In this document: positions 43,488 to 52,206 of the stretch, piece after piece
Layout: each line of letters starts with the position of its first letter
How positions within the stretch are numbered: position 1 is the stretch's first letter
Assembly: GCA_945897805.1 (NCBI GenBank)
Contig: CAMDFX010000003.1
Span: 213,002-277,001 of the forward strand
Direction of reading: 5' to 3'
Source: Chryseobacterium gleum
Lineage (GTDB): Bacteria; Bacteroidota; Bacteroidia; Flavobacteriales_D; Crocinitomicaceae
Length of the DNA: 64,000 bases
Made by a program: the position numbers and the translations under genes
The notes under the pieces: model-generated
What the model was told of the DNA's origin: nothing
Databases searched by the model: none
The model's input: the letters and a program-made list of their open reading frames with translations, nothing else

Positions 43488-46400
43488 ATGAAAATCATCT
43501 TTCTCCTAGGTGTATTGTGCTTACTCATAAATGATTCCACCGCTCAAAGAGCAAAAAATGGTTCTTATACAGCAACTTCGGCAAATATTGTTGTGAATTC
43601 CTACACCACAATGACTGCAAATGCAAATGCAAATCAAACTTTTATTTCAGTGGGTAATGGTGCGCTTACTAATTCTGTTCTAACAACAGCATTGGCTCTA
43701 GGTGATTTACTTTTAATTATTCAAATGCAAGGTGCCTCCTTGGATGTTGATGTGACACCGACAGTAAGTTGGGGAAGTAGCTATACTACCGCTAATAATC
43801 ATCTTTTAGATTGGTTCAACTTTCTAGATCTTTGGGGACAAGTGACAAATTACAATCAGTCAGGAAAATATGAATATGTGCAAGTAGCCTCGGTTTCTGG
43901 AAATACTATTAATCTGTCTTGTCCACTGAAAAACAGTTATGTTATTGCAGGAAAAGTGCAAGTTATCAGGATTCCTCGATTCAGTCAGTTAACAATCAAT
44001 GCAGCTGCAAGCATTGTTCCTACTTCTTGGGATGGTGCAACTGGTGGTGTGGTTGCAATTGAAGTTGATGGAAATTTGGTAATTAATGCGGGAGGGAAAA
44101 TCGAAGCAAATGGCAAAGGTTTTAGAGGTGGTCAACAAATTGAAAATGTTTCTTCAACTGCAGGAGCTGGAAGTGTAAATGACATACCTTATGCCGGAAC
44201 TTCAAACAGTGATGCAGCATCTGAAAAAGGCGAAGGAATTGGCGGTTATTCTTCAGAATATATTGCACTTTATTCAAGATACGGAGTTTCTGCGCCTGCA
44301 AATGGAGGTGGAGGTGCAAGTCACCATAATTCTGGCGGAGGCGGCGGGTCTAATGTAGGTTCTGGCGCATACACAGGAAAAGGAGTTCCGAATCCAACCT
44401 ACAATTCAATTTGGAATTTAGAATCTGTTCCACTTGGCGGCTCAAGCAGTGCTGGCGGCGGTCGCGGTGGATATAGTTATTCCAATACAAATCAAAATGA
44501 AGCTACACTTGGGCCAAATCAATTGGCATGGTCTGGAGATTACAGAAGAAATAATGGTGGTTTGGGAGGAAAACCTTTGACTTTTGATGCAACCCGTGTT
44601 TTTATGGGCGGCGGCGGTGGTGCTGGTGATCAAGATAATAACGCTGGTGGTGCAGGCGGAACAGGCGGTGGAATTGTAATGTTACAAGTTTACGGAACAA
44701 TTTCAGGTCAAAATGCTACTACATGCACCATTGAGGCTAACGGCGCAAATGGTATTGCTTCAAATGCTGCAAATTTAGTCGCGACATTTGCTCAAAAATT
44801 TGGTAACGACGGTGCTGGCGGCGGCGGCGGCGGCGGCGCAATTATCATTTCTAATAATGGAACTGTTCCTCCTGGTATAGGACTTTTAGCTAGAGGCGGC
44901 GCAGGTGGAAATCAAAACCTTTCTATTGGGCCTTTGCAAACTGTAAATGAGGCTGATGGACCTGGTGGTGGAGGCGCTGGAGGACAAATTTCTCTAACCG
45001 CTGGAACGCCAACAACAGACATTACTGGGGGTATAAATGGTATCACAAATTCAACGCAAGTAAATGCTTTTCCTCCAAATGGAGCAACTTCTGGAGGGCC
45101 AGGATTATCAAATAATGGTGTCAATTTTTATGATTTGACAGTTCAAAATGCCGCAATTTGTGGATCTGGATCTGCTACACTAACAGTAACAGTTGTTGGT
45201 ACCTTGCCTGCAGGAACAACCGTAGGTTGGTATACAAATCAGTTTAGTGGCACAGCATTTCATACTGGTTTGACATATACAACTCCAAATTTAAGCACTA
45301 CAACCACTTACTATGTTGGTATATGCCCTGGAAGTTTTAGAAAGCCAATTCAAGTTACAGTTGTATCAAATCCTGTAATTTCTGGAATTGCTGTGATATC
45401 AAATGTGACTTGTGCAGGAAACGATGGAGCAATCAGTGGTTTGACAGTTTCTGGAGGAACTCCAAATTATACGTTTTCATGGAATGGAAATTCAACGCCC
45501 ACAGCAAATCTAAGTAATGCGAATGCTGGGAATTATACATTAACAGTTACTGATGCAAACGGTTGCACGGCAACAAATGGACCGCATGTAATAGCAAGTG
45601 CAGTTGGCCCTGTTGTTAATACTAGTTTGATAAGCATCACAAATCCAACATGCGCTGGTGGAAATGGCTCAATTACTGGCATTACCCAAACAGGAGGAAT
45701 TACCACTTCTTGGAGCAATAGTGCAGGAAATAGTATCAATGCAAATAATTTGAATGCAGGAAGTTATACGCTAACTGTAACAGATGCCAGTAATTGCTCG
45801 GCATCAGCAGGACCTTATCTTTTAACTTCACCCGCAGGACCAACAATCGATGCTACAAATGTTGCTTTGACCAATGAAAATTGCGGAAATGGAAATGGTT
45901 CAATTTCTGGAATTATTGCAACTGGTGCTGGCTTGACTTATAGTTGGACAAATACTGCACAAACATCATTGGATATTACAAATTTATCTGCTGGTTCTTA
46001 TACACTATCTGTGCTGGATAATCAAGGTTGCAGTGCCACAAGCGGACCTTATGTTATTGGATTGAATTTAGCACCAACAATTAATAGCACAGGAGTTATA
46101 ATTGTTGCAGAAACTTGTGGTTTGAATAATGGATCAATTTCTGGGATTCAAATTTCAGGCGGAGCAGCTCCGATAAGTTATACTTGGACAAATACAACGC
46201 AGACAACTTTGAACATCTCAAATTTAAATGCGGGTAATTATACTTTAACCGTTGTGGACGGAAATGGTTGTTCAGCAATCTCAAATCTATTTTCAATAAC
46301 AGATACTCCCTTGCCGACAATCAATGCCGTCAATGTTGTAGTTTCAAATGAATCATGTGCTGGCAATGATGGTGCGATTTCTGGAATTACAGCAACAGGA

Positions 46401-47507
46401 ACTGGATTGACATATGCTTGGAATGGTGTTGTTGGCACCTTGAATCAAAATAATTTAGGTGCAAATTCCTATTCCTTGGTTGTTACTGATGCAAATGGTT
46501 GCTCAGTTTCTAGCGGGCCTTATACGATTTTAGGAAGTACGCCGCTGAATATTGATATCACAAATATGACTTCAACAGGTTCAGCTTGCACATCAAATAC
46601 GGGAACAATTTCAGGAATCAGTATTGTTGGGGGAGTGAATCCCGTTTTCACCTGGTCAAATGGTGCGAATACTTTAAATCAAACAGCTTTAGTAGCCGGA
46701 AATTACACCATTTCAGTAATAGACAATCAAGGTTGTACGGATACTGAAACTATTATAATTGCATTAAATTCTGGTCCGGTGATTAACAGTTCAGCAGTCA
46801 ATGTGATTCAAACAAGTTGTGCACAAGACAATGGTGAGATTGCAGGATTGGTTGACAATTCGATAAATTCCACTTACAGTTGGTCAGGTTCGACAGAAAC
46901 AACGTTAAATATTTCTAATTTAAGCCCTGGAACTTATACTTTAACCGCAACAGGTGCAGATGGTTGCGTGACACAATATGGGCCGGTTGCAATCAATAAT
47001 TCAACAGTGCCGAGTGCAGATTTTACTTATTCTCCTTTAGATGTAAATACTGGAGATTTGGTTCAGTTTTCTGATTTATCGTCAACGAATGTTGTGAGCT
47101 GGAACTGGCAAGTAGACACGGCCGTTTTCAATGTTGAAAATCCAAGTTATGTTTTTGTCAACGAAGGCACCTATCAAGTTATCTTATTGGTGACTGATGC
47201 CAATGGATGTTCAGCTACAATTACGCAAATAATCGCAGTTTTCAATGAATTGACAATTCCAAATGTCATTACCACAAACGGAGATGGAAACAATGATAAG
47301 TTTGAAATTAAGGGTTTAGAAGAAAATACTTCGGTACAAATTTTAAATCGTTGGGGAGATATTGTATTTAAATCAGATAATTATTTAAATGATTGGAAAG
47401 GTCAGGATTTGAGTGGAAACGATTTAAGTAATGGGGTTTACACTTATTATATTAAGACTCCAAAAGGAGATATTAAACAGGGATTTGTACATCTTATCGG
47501 TGAATAA
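43488..47507 (+). CDS. Secreted Gly-rich/SprB-repeat adhesin with type B T9SS sorting domain
   Basis: About 1339 residues from the ATG at 43488 (MKIIFLLGVLCLLINDSTAQ signal peptide). After an N-terminal beta domain (about 21-170) comes a glycine-rich stretch (about 175-545) with GGGGASHHNSGGGGGSNVG, GGGGGAGDQDNNAGGAGGTG and similar runs, then a short Ig-like domain (AAICGSGSATLTVTV). Seven SprB-type repeats of about 78 residues follow (each with C-x3-NG-xISGI and AGxYTLxVxDxxGCSA), one PKD domain (ADFTYSPLDVNTGDLVQFSD), and a terminal sorting domain (IPNVITTNGDGNNDKFEIKG, ILNRWGDIVFKS). SprB in Flavobacterium johnsoniae is the mobile gliding adhesin; repeat similarity suggests an adhesin here, but gliding is not shown. 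Confidence 0.92.
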   Translation: MKIIFLLGVLCLLINDSTAQRAKNGSYTATSANIVVNSYTTMTANANANQTFISVGNGALTNSVLTTALALGDLLLIIQMQGASLDVDVTPTVSWGSSYTTANNHLLDWFNFLDLWGQVTNYNQSGKYEYVQVASVSGNTINLSCPLKNSYVIAGKVQVIRIPRFSQLTINAAASIVPTSWDGATGGVVAIEVDGNLVINAGGKIEANGKGFRGGQQIENVSSTAGAGSVNDIPYAGTSNSDAASEKGEGIGGYSSEYIALYSRYGVSAPANGGGGASHHNSGGGGGSNVGSGAYTGKGVPNPTYNSIWNLESVPLGGSSSAGGGRGGYSYSNTNQNEATLGPNQLAWSGDYRRNNGGLGGKPLTFDATRVFMGGGGGAGDQDNNAGGAGGTGGGIVMLQVYGTISGQNATTCTIEANGANGIASNAANLVATFAQKFGNDGAGGGGGGGAIIISNNGTVPPGIGLLARGGAGGNQNLSIGPLQTVNEADGPGGGGAGGQISLTAGTPTTDITGGINGITNSTQVNAFPPNGATSGGPGLSNNGVNFYDLTVQNAAICGSGSATLTVTVVGTLPAGTTVGWYTNQFSGTAFHTGLTYTTPNLSTTTTYYVGICPGSFRKPIQVTVVSNPVISGIAVISNVTCAGNDGAISGLTVSGGTPNYTFSWNGNSTPTANLSNANAGNYTLTVTDANGCTATNGPHVIASAVGPVVNTSLISITNPTCAGGNGSITGITQTGGITTSWSNSAGNSINANNLNAGSYTLTVTDASNCSASAGPYLLTSPAGPTIDATNVALTNENCGNGNGSISGIIATGAGLTYSWTNTAQTSLDITNLSAGSYTLSVLDNQGCSATSGPYVIGLNLAPTINSTGVIIVAETCGLNNGSISGIQISGGAAPISYTWTNTTQTTLNISNLNAGNYTLTVVDGNGCSAISNLFSITDTPLPTINAVNVVVSNESCAGNDGAISGITATGTGLTYAWNGVVGTLNQNNLGANSYSLVVTDANGCSVSSGPYTILGSTPLNIDITNMTSTGSACTSNTGTISGISIVGGVNPVFTWSNGANTLNQTALVAGNYTISVIDNQGCTDTETIIIALNSGPVINSSAVNVIQTSCAQDNGEIAGLVDNSINSTYSWSGSTETTLNISNLSPGTYTLTATGADGCVTQYGPVAINNSTVPSADFTYSPLDVNTGDLVQFSDLSSTNVVSWNWQVDTAVFNVENPSYVFVNEGTYQVILLVTDANGCSATITQIIAVFNELTIPNVITTNGDGNNDKFEIKGLEENTSVQILNRWGDIVFKSDNYLNDWKGQDLSGNDLSNGVYTYYIKTPKGDIKQGFVHLIGE
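45371..47010 (+). repeat. Seven SprB-type repeats
   Basis: In-frame repeats of about 234 bases (78 codons), aligned by TGTGCAGG/TGTGGT cysteine codons and ATTTCTGGAATT-like blocks, with protein consensus SNxxCxxNxGxISGI...TYxW...NLxAGxYTLxVxDxxGCSA. The units are diverged, so the array is not recent. Confidence 0.8.
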
Positions 47508-47553
47508 TTGAGCTGAATATAAAATGTTTTTTCAAGTTAAAAATTAATTTCTT

Positions 47554-48150
47554 TTGAAATTCACTACTGAAGATATAATTGATGCTGAATCAAAATCTGT
47601 GTTTGACACGATTTGCGAGCGCTATATTTTACAGGATTCTTTGGCTATTATCATGGCTCATTGTGGTGCTTTTTCTCAAGATCTGGTGAATAGTTTAGGT
47701 TTAGGCGCTGAAGAAATTTTGATAGCATCAAACGAAAAAAGACCGATGATTAGAAAGATTTTTTCTGTTTTGATTGAAGGACTGCAAAATATCAAAGTAC
47801 ACGGCGAGCCAAACAAAGGAAACGTAAAATCTGGAATTTTAGTTTTAGCTAGAGGAACTGATTGCTACAAAATTTCATTCGGAAATCTAATTTTGAATGA
47901 TTTTATACCAGCAATGAAACAACGTTTAACTGCCGTCAATCTTTTAGACGAAATTCAATTGAAAGAAAGATATATGCAAGTTTTGAGCGAACGAATATTA
48001 TCAAATCAAGGAGGCTCGGGATTAGGCTTCATAACCATGAGAATGATAGCAAAATCTTATTTGAATTTTCACTTTGAAAAAGTTTCTGATGAAAAGTCAG
48101 TTTTTACTTTTGAATTGATAATTAAAAGATCAACGGAAACCGAAAAGTGA
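47554..48150 (+). CDS. SiaB-family protein kinase-like (DUF6272), TTG start
   Basis: 198 residues: MKFTTEDIIDAESKSVFDTI, then EGLQNIKVHGEPNKGNVKSG, which resembles the N-box of HATPase-type kinases, and GGSGLGFITMRMIAKSYLNF as a glycine-rich G-box. These match the SiaB (DUF6272) family of small threonine/serine kinases from SiaABCD-like partner-switching systems. The start is a TTG at 47554: an upstream in-frame ATG at 47524 is closed off by a TAA, and the next in-frame ATG is well inside the domain. It is followed 33 bases later by the HDAC-like gene. No SiaC-like partner is visible nearby. Confidence 0.78.
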   Translation: MKFTTEDIIDAESKSVFDTICERYILQDSLAIIMAHCGAFSQDLVNSLGLGAEEILIASNEKRPMIRKIFSVLIEGLQNIKVHGEPNKGNVKSGILVLARGTDCYKISFGNLILNDFIPAMKQRLTAVNLLDEIQLKERYMQVLSERILSNQGGSGLGFITMRMIAKSYLNFHFEKVSDEKSVFTFELIIKRSTETEK

Positions 48151-48183
48151 CAGGTTTTTACTTATTTAATCTATAATTTGCTT

Positions 48184-49089
48184 ATGCTGCAAGTAGCATT
48201 TGATAAAACGTATGCGCATCCATTGCCAGAAAATCACCGTTTTCCAATGGAAAAATATGATTTGTTACCAAAGCAACTTTTGCTAGAAGGCACGCTTGAA
48301 GAGAATCACTTTTTTATTCCTGGGTTTTTAAATCCTCAGTTTGCATTGGATGTTCACGATGAAAATTATCTCAATCGATTAAATGCACTCGAACTTACTC
48401 CCAGAGAGCAAAGAGTTTCTGGATTTCCTCATTCAATTCCTCTTATTGAAAGGGAATATAAAATTATGGAAGGCACAAGAATGTGCGCGCAACTGGCCAA
48501 AAAAAGCAATGGAGTAGCATTTAATATTGCAGGAGGAACGCACCATGCATTTTCAAACAAAGCGGAAGGATTTTGCTTATTGAACGATCAAGCGATTGCT
48601 GCACGTTGGTTATTGAATCAAAATTTAGCCAATCAAATCTTGATTATCGATTTGGATGTACACCAAGGAAATGGAACAGCTGAAATTTTTAAAAATGAAT
48701 CTAAAGTTTTTACATTTAGCATGCATGGAGATAATAATTATCCGTTGCATAAAGAGAAATCGGATTTAGATGTACCTTTATTTGATGCTATGAATGATGA
48801 GGTTTATCTCAATTTATTAGCTAAAAATTTAGAAATAATCCTTGGAAAAATAACGCCTGATTTTATTTTTTATCAATGTGGAGTTGATATTTTGGGAACA
48901 GATAAATTAGGCCGATTGAATATTACTTTAGATGGATGTAAAAAAAGAGATGAAATTGTTTTTCAATTAGTTAAACAATTAAACATTCCAGCTGTTTGTA
49001 GTATGGGTGGAGGATATAGTCCCGATATAAAAACAATAATTGAAGCACATGCCAATACATTTCGTGTGGCAGTTAAACTTTTTGAATGA
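48184..49089 (+). CDS. Histone-deacetylase-family amidohydrolase (HDAC/AcuC/AphA type)
   Basis: About 301 residues from the ATG at 48184, preferred over a TTG two codons upstream. The arginase/deacetylase-fold motifs are present: GGTHHAFSNKAEGFCLLND with the catalytic His pair, IIDLDVHQGNGTAEIF supplying D and H zinc ligands (about residues 155-163), and YQCGVDILGTDKLGRL with the second aspartate, then SMGGGYSPDI. Bacterial members hydrolyse acetyl-polyamines or acetyl-lysines; substrate is not predictable from sequence alone. The next gene, TspO, overlaps it by 4 bases, so the two are coupled. Confidence 0.9.
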   Translation: MLQVAFDKTYAHPLPENHRFPMEKYDLLPKQLLLEGTLEENHFFIPGFLNPQFALDVHDENYLNRLNALELTPREQRVSGFPHSIPLIEREYKIMEGTRMCAQLAKKSNGVAFNIAGGTHHAFSNKAEGFCLLNDQAIAARWLLNQNLANQILIIDLDVHQGNGTAEIFKNESKVFTFSMHGDNNYPLHKEKSDLDVPLFDAMNDEVYLNLLAKNLEIILGKITPDFIFYQCGVDILGTDKLGRLNITLDGCKKRDEIVFQLVKQLNIPAVCSMGGGYSPDIKTIIEAHANTFRVAVKLFE

Positions 49090-49568
49090 TGAAATTAATT
49101 TTTAAAATCCTAATTTGCGTTTTTATATGTTTGATTTTAGGCGGATTGTCTGGTGTAGCAACTGTTTCTGAAATCAAAAACTGGTATTTGAACCTCAATA
49201 AACCATCGTTTAATCCGCCGAATTGGTTATTTGGACCAACTTGGTCAACGCTTTATGCTTTTATGGGAATTGCATTTGCGCTCATTTGGGACAGATTGGA
49301 AAAAGCCAATAGCAGGATTTTTTCTTCTAAAGCAATCCGATTTTTCCTTATTCAATTTTTTCTAAATTTAGCTTGGTCAAGTATTTTCTTTTCTTGGCAC
49401 ATGGTTGCCTTTGCACTGATTGAAATGTTGATTTTGTGGGTGTTTATTCTTTTGACAATCATTCAGTTCTATAAAATTAACAAAGTCGCAGGAATTTTGC
49501 TTATTCCCTATATTTTATGGGTTTCCTTTGCAACTTTATTGACCGCTTCAATTTTGTATTTGAATTGA
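49086..49568 (+). CDS. tspO: TspO/MBR-family tryptophan-rich sensory protein
   Basis: 160 residues with five membrane helices. The N-terminal helix runs about 5-25, and the family loop KPSFNPPNWLFGPTWSTLYA follows, with the W-x-F/L-x-P-x-W pattern that defines TspO. Later AWSSIFFSWHMVAFALIEML contains the conserved LNxxWSxxFF region (NLAWSSIFF). TspO proteins bind porphyrins and affect tetrapyrrole transport or stress response. The ATG overlaps the HDAC-like stop codon (ATGA at 49086-49089). Confidence 0.92.
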   Translation: MMKLIFKILICVFICLILGGLSGVATVSEIKNWYLNLNKPSFNPPNWLFGPTWSTLYAFMGIAFALIWDRLEKANSRIFSSKAIRFFLIQFFLNLAWSSIFFSWHMVAFALIEMLILWVFILLTIIQFYKINKVAGILLIPYILWVSFATLLTASILYLN

Positions 49569-49679
49569 AAAAGTAACAGATCTATTTTCTTTTTTGCTTA
49601 ATTATAAAGATATGCAGAAAATTGAGAAGATTGTGTTTTACCTGACTTAAATTAGAGGTTTGGGGTTTATGGCCTTGGA

Positions 49680-49925
49680 AGAAAGGTTTTTAAAGGTGCA
49701 CTGAAAAAGTAGACTTTTGGAGTAAGCTAATTAGCGCTAGCGGATTAGATCACCGACACTTCCGAAGGATGCAGCGAAGCTAAAATCACGTTTTCAGAAG
49801 CTTTTAAAATAAAGCGCCTGAGGAGAAAAATTGAATTCGGGCGAAAATTTGCGCTTTAACTTGATGACGAAGCCTTGATTTTTGGGTTCGTTTTGATTAA
49901 GCAAAAGGAACAAAAGATTTAGTTT
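49680..49925. repeat. Interspersed repeat remnant, copy B, in a 370-base gene-free stretch
   Basis: The gap 49569-49936 has no supportable gene. It contains GGTTTTTAAAGGTGCACTGA, CACTTCCGAAGGATGCAGCG, TCAGAAGCTTTTAAAAT, AAAGCGCCTGAGGAGAAAAA and CTTGATGACGAAGCCTTGA followed by GGTTCGTTTTGATTAAGC. The same ordered landmarks, diverged, occur at 21650-21905. Confidence 0.5.
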
Positions 49926-49936
49926 AACAATTTTAA

Positions 49937-50377
49937 TTAAATAGTTTTAACCTTTTTCTCCATTAAAAAATGTTGTAAAACATCAAAAAGCTTATAGGAA
50001 GGCTCAATCCATTGATAACCTAAATGGAGGTAAAAATCTACAGCGTAATCTCTCGCATGTAAAATTATTTTTTCAATGCCAAATTCCTCACTTTTGGTTT
50101 CAGTGGCTAACATGATTTTCTTTCCATAACCTTTGCCTTGAAGGTCAAAATCAACAGCGACAAATCTTACTTGGGCAATTTTATTTTCCATCAGATCTAA
50201 ACGGGCGATGGCTTGTATCTTATCATTTTCAAAAAGTGCAAAGTGAATTCCTGTGCTGTCGCCATCATTTTTTTCAGACCCACGAGCTTGTGAAAGTGGC
50301 GCTCGCAGTACCCTGAATCGCAAATCGTAATAAGATTCCCATTCTTGCTCATTTTGAGGTGTTCTGATTTCTACCAT
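49937..50377 (-). CDS. GNAT-family N-acetyltransferase
   Basis: 146 residues. The acetyl-CoA-binding motif A is seen as VRFVAVDFDLQGKGYGKKIM (V-x-x-x-x-Q-G-K-G-Y-G), preceded by strand RLDLMENKIAQVRFVA and followed by LHARDYAVDFYLHLGYQWIE, the usual GNAT C-terminal A-x-x-F-Y-x-x-x-G-Y. It resembles the ElaA/YjcF-like acetyltransferase branch, whose substrates are mostly unknown. The gene overlaps the upstream CoA-transferase gene by 7 bases, so the two are co-transcribed. Confidence 0.88.
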   Translation of the reverse strand: MVEIRTPQNEQEWESYYDLRFRVLRAPLSQARGSEKNDGDSTGIHFALFENDKIQAIARLDLMENKIAQVRFVAVDFDLQGKGYGKKIMLATETKSEEFGIEKIILHARDYAVDFYLHLGYQWIEPSYKLFDVLQHFLMEKKVKTI

Positions 50378-51429
50378 GATTGAAAAGCAATTGAACTGAC
50401 TCTTTTTGTTTCGATTTTATCAATTGTTTCTTCCCTTATAAACGATTTTGCTCTTTCGTCTTCGAAAACTTCTTTCAAATTTCTGATTTTACCACAAGGA
50501 ACAAAATGTTCATGCATCCAAGTCAACACAAAGTTTGATTGAAATGATTTTAACTGTTCTTGAAGTATTTCAAACAATTCTTTTCTGTTGATCACGCGAT
50601 TTTGGTTGGTGCTAAATTGTTCCTCTTCTGGCAATTTTTCTAAACCTAAAAAATGACAAAGTTTGATAAAATGTGTATCACTGCCAATCGCAAAAGTTAT
50701 CTGTTGATTGTCAGCGGTAGTGAAAATTTCTCCATAAGGTGCGATTGTAGGGTGTAAACTTCCAATTCGCTGTGGAATATTATTTTGCATTAAATATCCC
50801 GAAGCTTGATTTACTAAACTGCAAATCGCTGCATCATAAAGCGATACATGAACAGTGCCTCCCAAATTGGTTGTTGTTCTGTTGAGTAAAGCAATCAAAA
50901 TTCCTTCTTTTAGCTGGTGAGCAGCCAAAACATCAATGAGTGCAATGGGCATTTTTATTGGACCACTTTCAGGCGTTCCGTTCATCGACATAAAACCACT
51001 TTCTGCTTGCAGAATCAAATCGTAAGCAACTCTATCTGAATTTATTCCAAAACCTGAAATTTTGCCGTGAATTAATCTGGGATTAACTTTTTTTAGAATT
51101 TCATCCGTAATTTTAAATTTTAGATCATCTCCTTTTTTAAAATTGGTAATTAAAATATCTGCATCTTTGATTAAATCAATGAATTTGTTATGATCATTGG
51201 CATTTTTAAGATCCAGCGATTGATATTTTTTTCCAAAATTGATGCTAGAAAAATAAGCTGAAATAGGATTTTCTATCTGCTCTTGGGCTAATTTCCAAGT
51301 TCTCGTAACATCAGGAAAATATGGATTTTCAATTTTTAGCACTTCAGCACCTAATTCGGCAAAAAACATTCCCACCGATGGACCGGCAAGTACCGTAGAT
51401 GCATCAATTATTTTGAGTTTAGAAATCAT
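50371..51429 (-). CDS. Class III CoA-transferase (CaiB/BaiF family)
   Basis: 352 residues. The N-terminal half shows DASTVLAGPSVGMFFAELGA and GAEVLKIENPYFPDVTRTW, the CoA-binding fold opening of the CaiB/BaiF family, then SLDLKNANDHNKFIDLIKDA and the catalytic-loop region DADILITNFKKGD, where an aspartate corresponds to the acylated residue of formyl-CoA transferase. Transfers CoA between organic acids or carnitine-type substrates; specificity unknown. Overlaps the GNAT gene by 7 bases. Confidence 0.9.
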   Translation of the reverse strand: MISKLKIIDASTVLAGPSVGMFFAELGAEVLKIENPYFPDVTRTWKLAQEQIENPISAYFSSINFGKKYQSLDLKNANDHNKFIDLIKDADILITNFKKGDDLKFKITDEILKKVNPRLIHGKISGFGINSDRVAYDLILQAESGFMSMNGTPESGPIKMPIALIDVLAAHQLKEGILIALLNRTTTNLGGTVHVSLYDAAICSLVNQASGYLMQNNIPQRIGSLHPTIAPYGEIFTTADNQQITFAIGSDTHFIKLCHFLGLEKLPEEEQFSTNQNRVINRKELFEILQEQLKSFQSNFVLTWMHEHFVPCGKIRNLKEVFEDERAKSFIREETIDKIETKRVSSIAFQSW

Positions 51430-51642
51430 TTTGAAAAATTCAAATTAAATTGATTATCAAAAGTTTGCATGATGCATTTTTGAATTATTTTGACAATTGT
51501 ATTTCGTTTCATTTTACTATCTGACAGAGACATTGAATCTCTCATAGCCAAATTTACTATTTTAAAATCGATTGATTTTTAATTTTGAACTAAAAGATTG
51601 ATTTTTTGGATTAAAAATCTACCGAAGCTTTATGAATTCATA

Positions 51643-51993
51643 TTATAAGCTTTCTACTTTGACTTTCGCGTGTCCGAAACGAACAAAATTTAATTGTTGA
51701 GCAGCTTTAAGACTCAAATCAATCAAGCTTGAGGAAGAGTTGCCTAAACGATCATTAATTTTAACAATTACCACAGAATCATTACTCAAGTTTACCACTT
51801 TCACCAAAGTTCCAAATGGCAAGGTTTTGTGCGCTCCAGTTAGATTATCTTGTTTAAAAATTTCACCAGAGGATGTTTTTCTACCTTGAAATTTATTGGC
51901 ATAAAAGCTGGCTCTTCCCGTTTGGGAATATTCAGTTTTAGGAATAAAACTGCAAGCTAAAAAGATTAATAATATGGCAAAAAAGTACTTCAT
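51643..51993 (-). CDS. RlpA-like septal-ring lytic transglycosylase domain protein
   Basis: 116 residues with N-terminal signal (YFFAILLIFLACSFIP, with a possible lipobox at Cys14) and a double-psi beta-barrel domain: GRASFYANKFQGRKTSSGEI, AHKTLPFGTLVKVVNLSNDS, KINDRLGNSSSSLIDLS. The GxASxYxxxFxGxxTAxGE-like and ND-R-G motifs match RlpA, which cleaves denuded peptidoglycan glycans. It lacks the SPOR domain of larger RlpA proteins. A TAATTTTG box lies at 52010-52017. Confidence 0.88.
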   Translation of the reverse strand: MKYFFAILLIFLACSFIPKTEYSQTGRASFYANKFQGRKTSSGEIFKQDNLTGAHKTLPFGTLVKVVNLSNDSVVIVKINDRLGNSSSSLIDLSLKAAQQLNFVRFGHAKVKVESL

Positions 51994-52009
51994 TAATTGA
52001 ATTAGAATT

Positions 52010-52017
52010 CAAAATTA
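52010..52017 (-). promoter_or_regulatory. -7 box TAATTTTG before rlpA-like gene
   Basis: Perfect TAnnTTTG on the minus strand, 16 nt before the ATG at 51993. Confidence 0.45.
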
Positions 52018-52206
52018 AAGCATTAACGGCAGTGTTATAGTTTTTTAATAAAACATTAACATTTCATTGTTACCAAGAAAAGACTTTTTAAATGCCATTA
52101 ATTAGACTTTAAACAAGAGAAATATTTCTGTATTTTGGCAACGAATTCACCTTATTTTTCACTATTCTTGTACTTTTAAATGACAAAATTTAATCAAACA
52201 GCTAAT

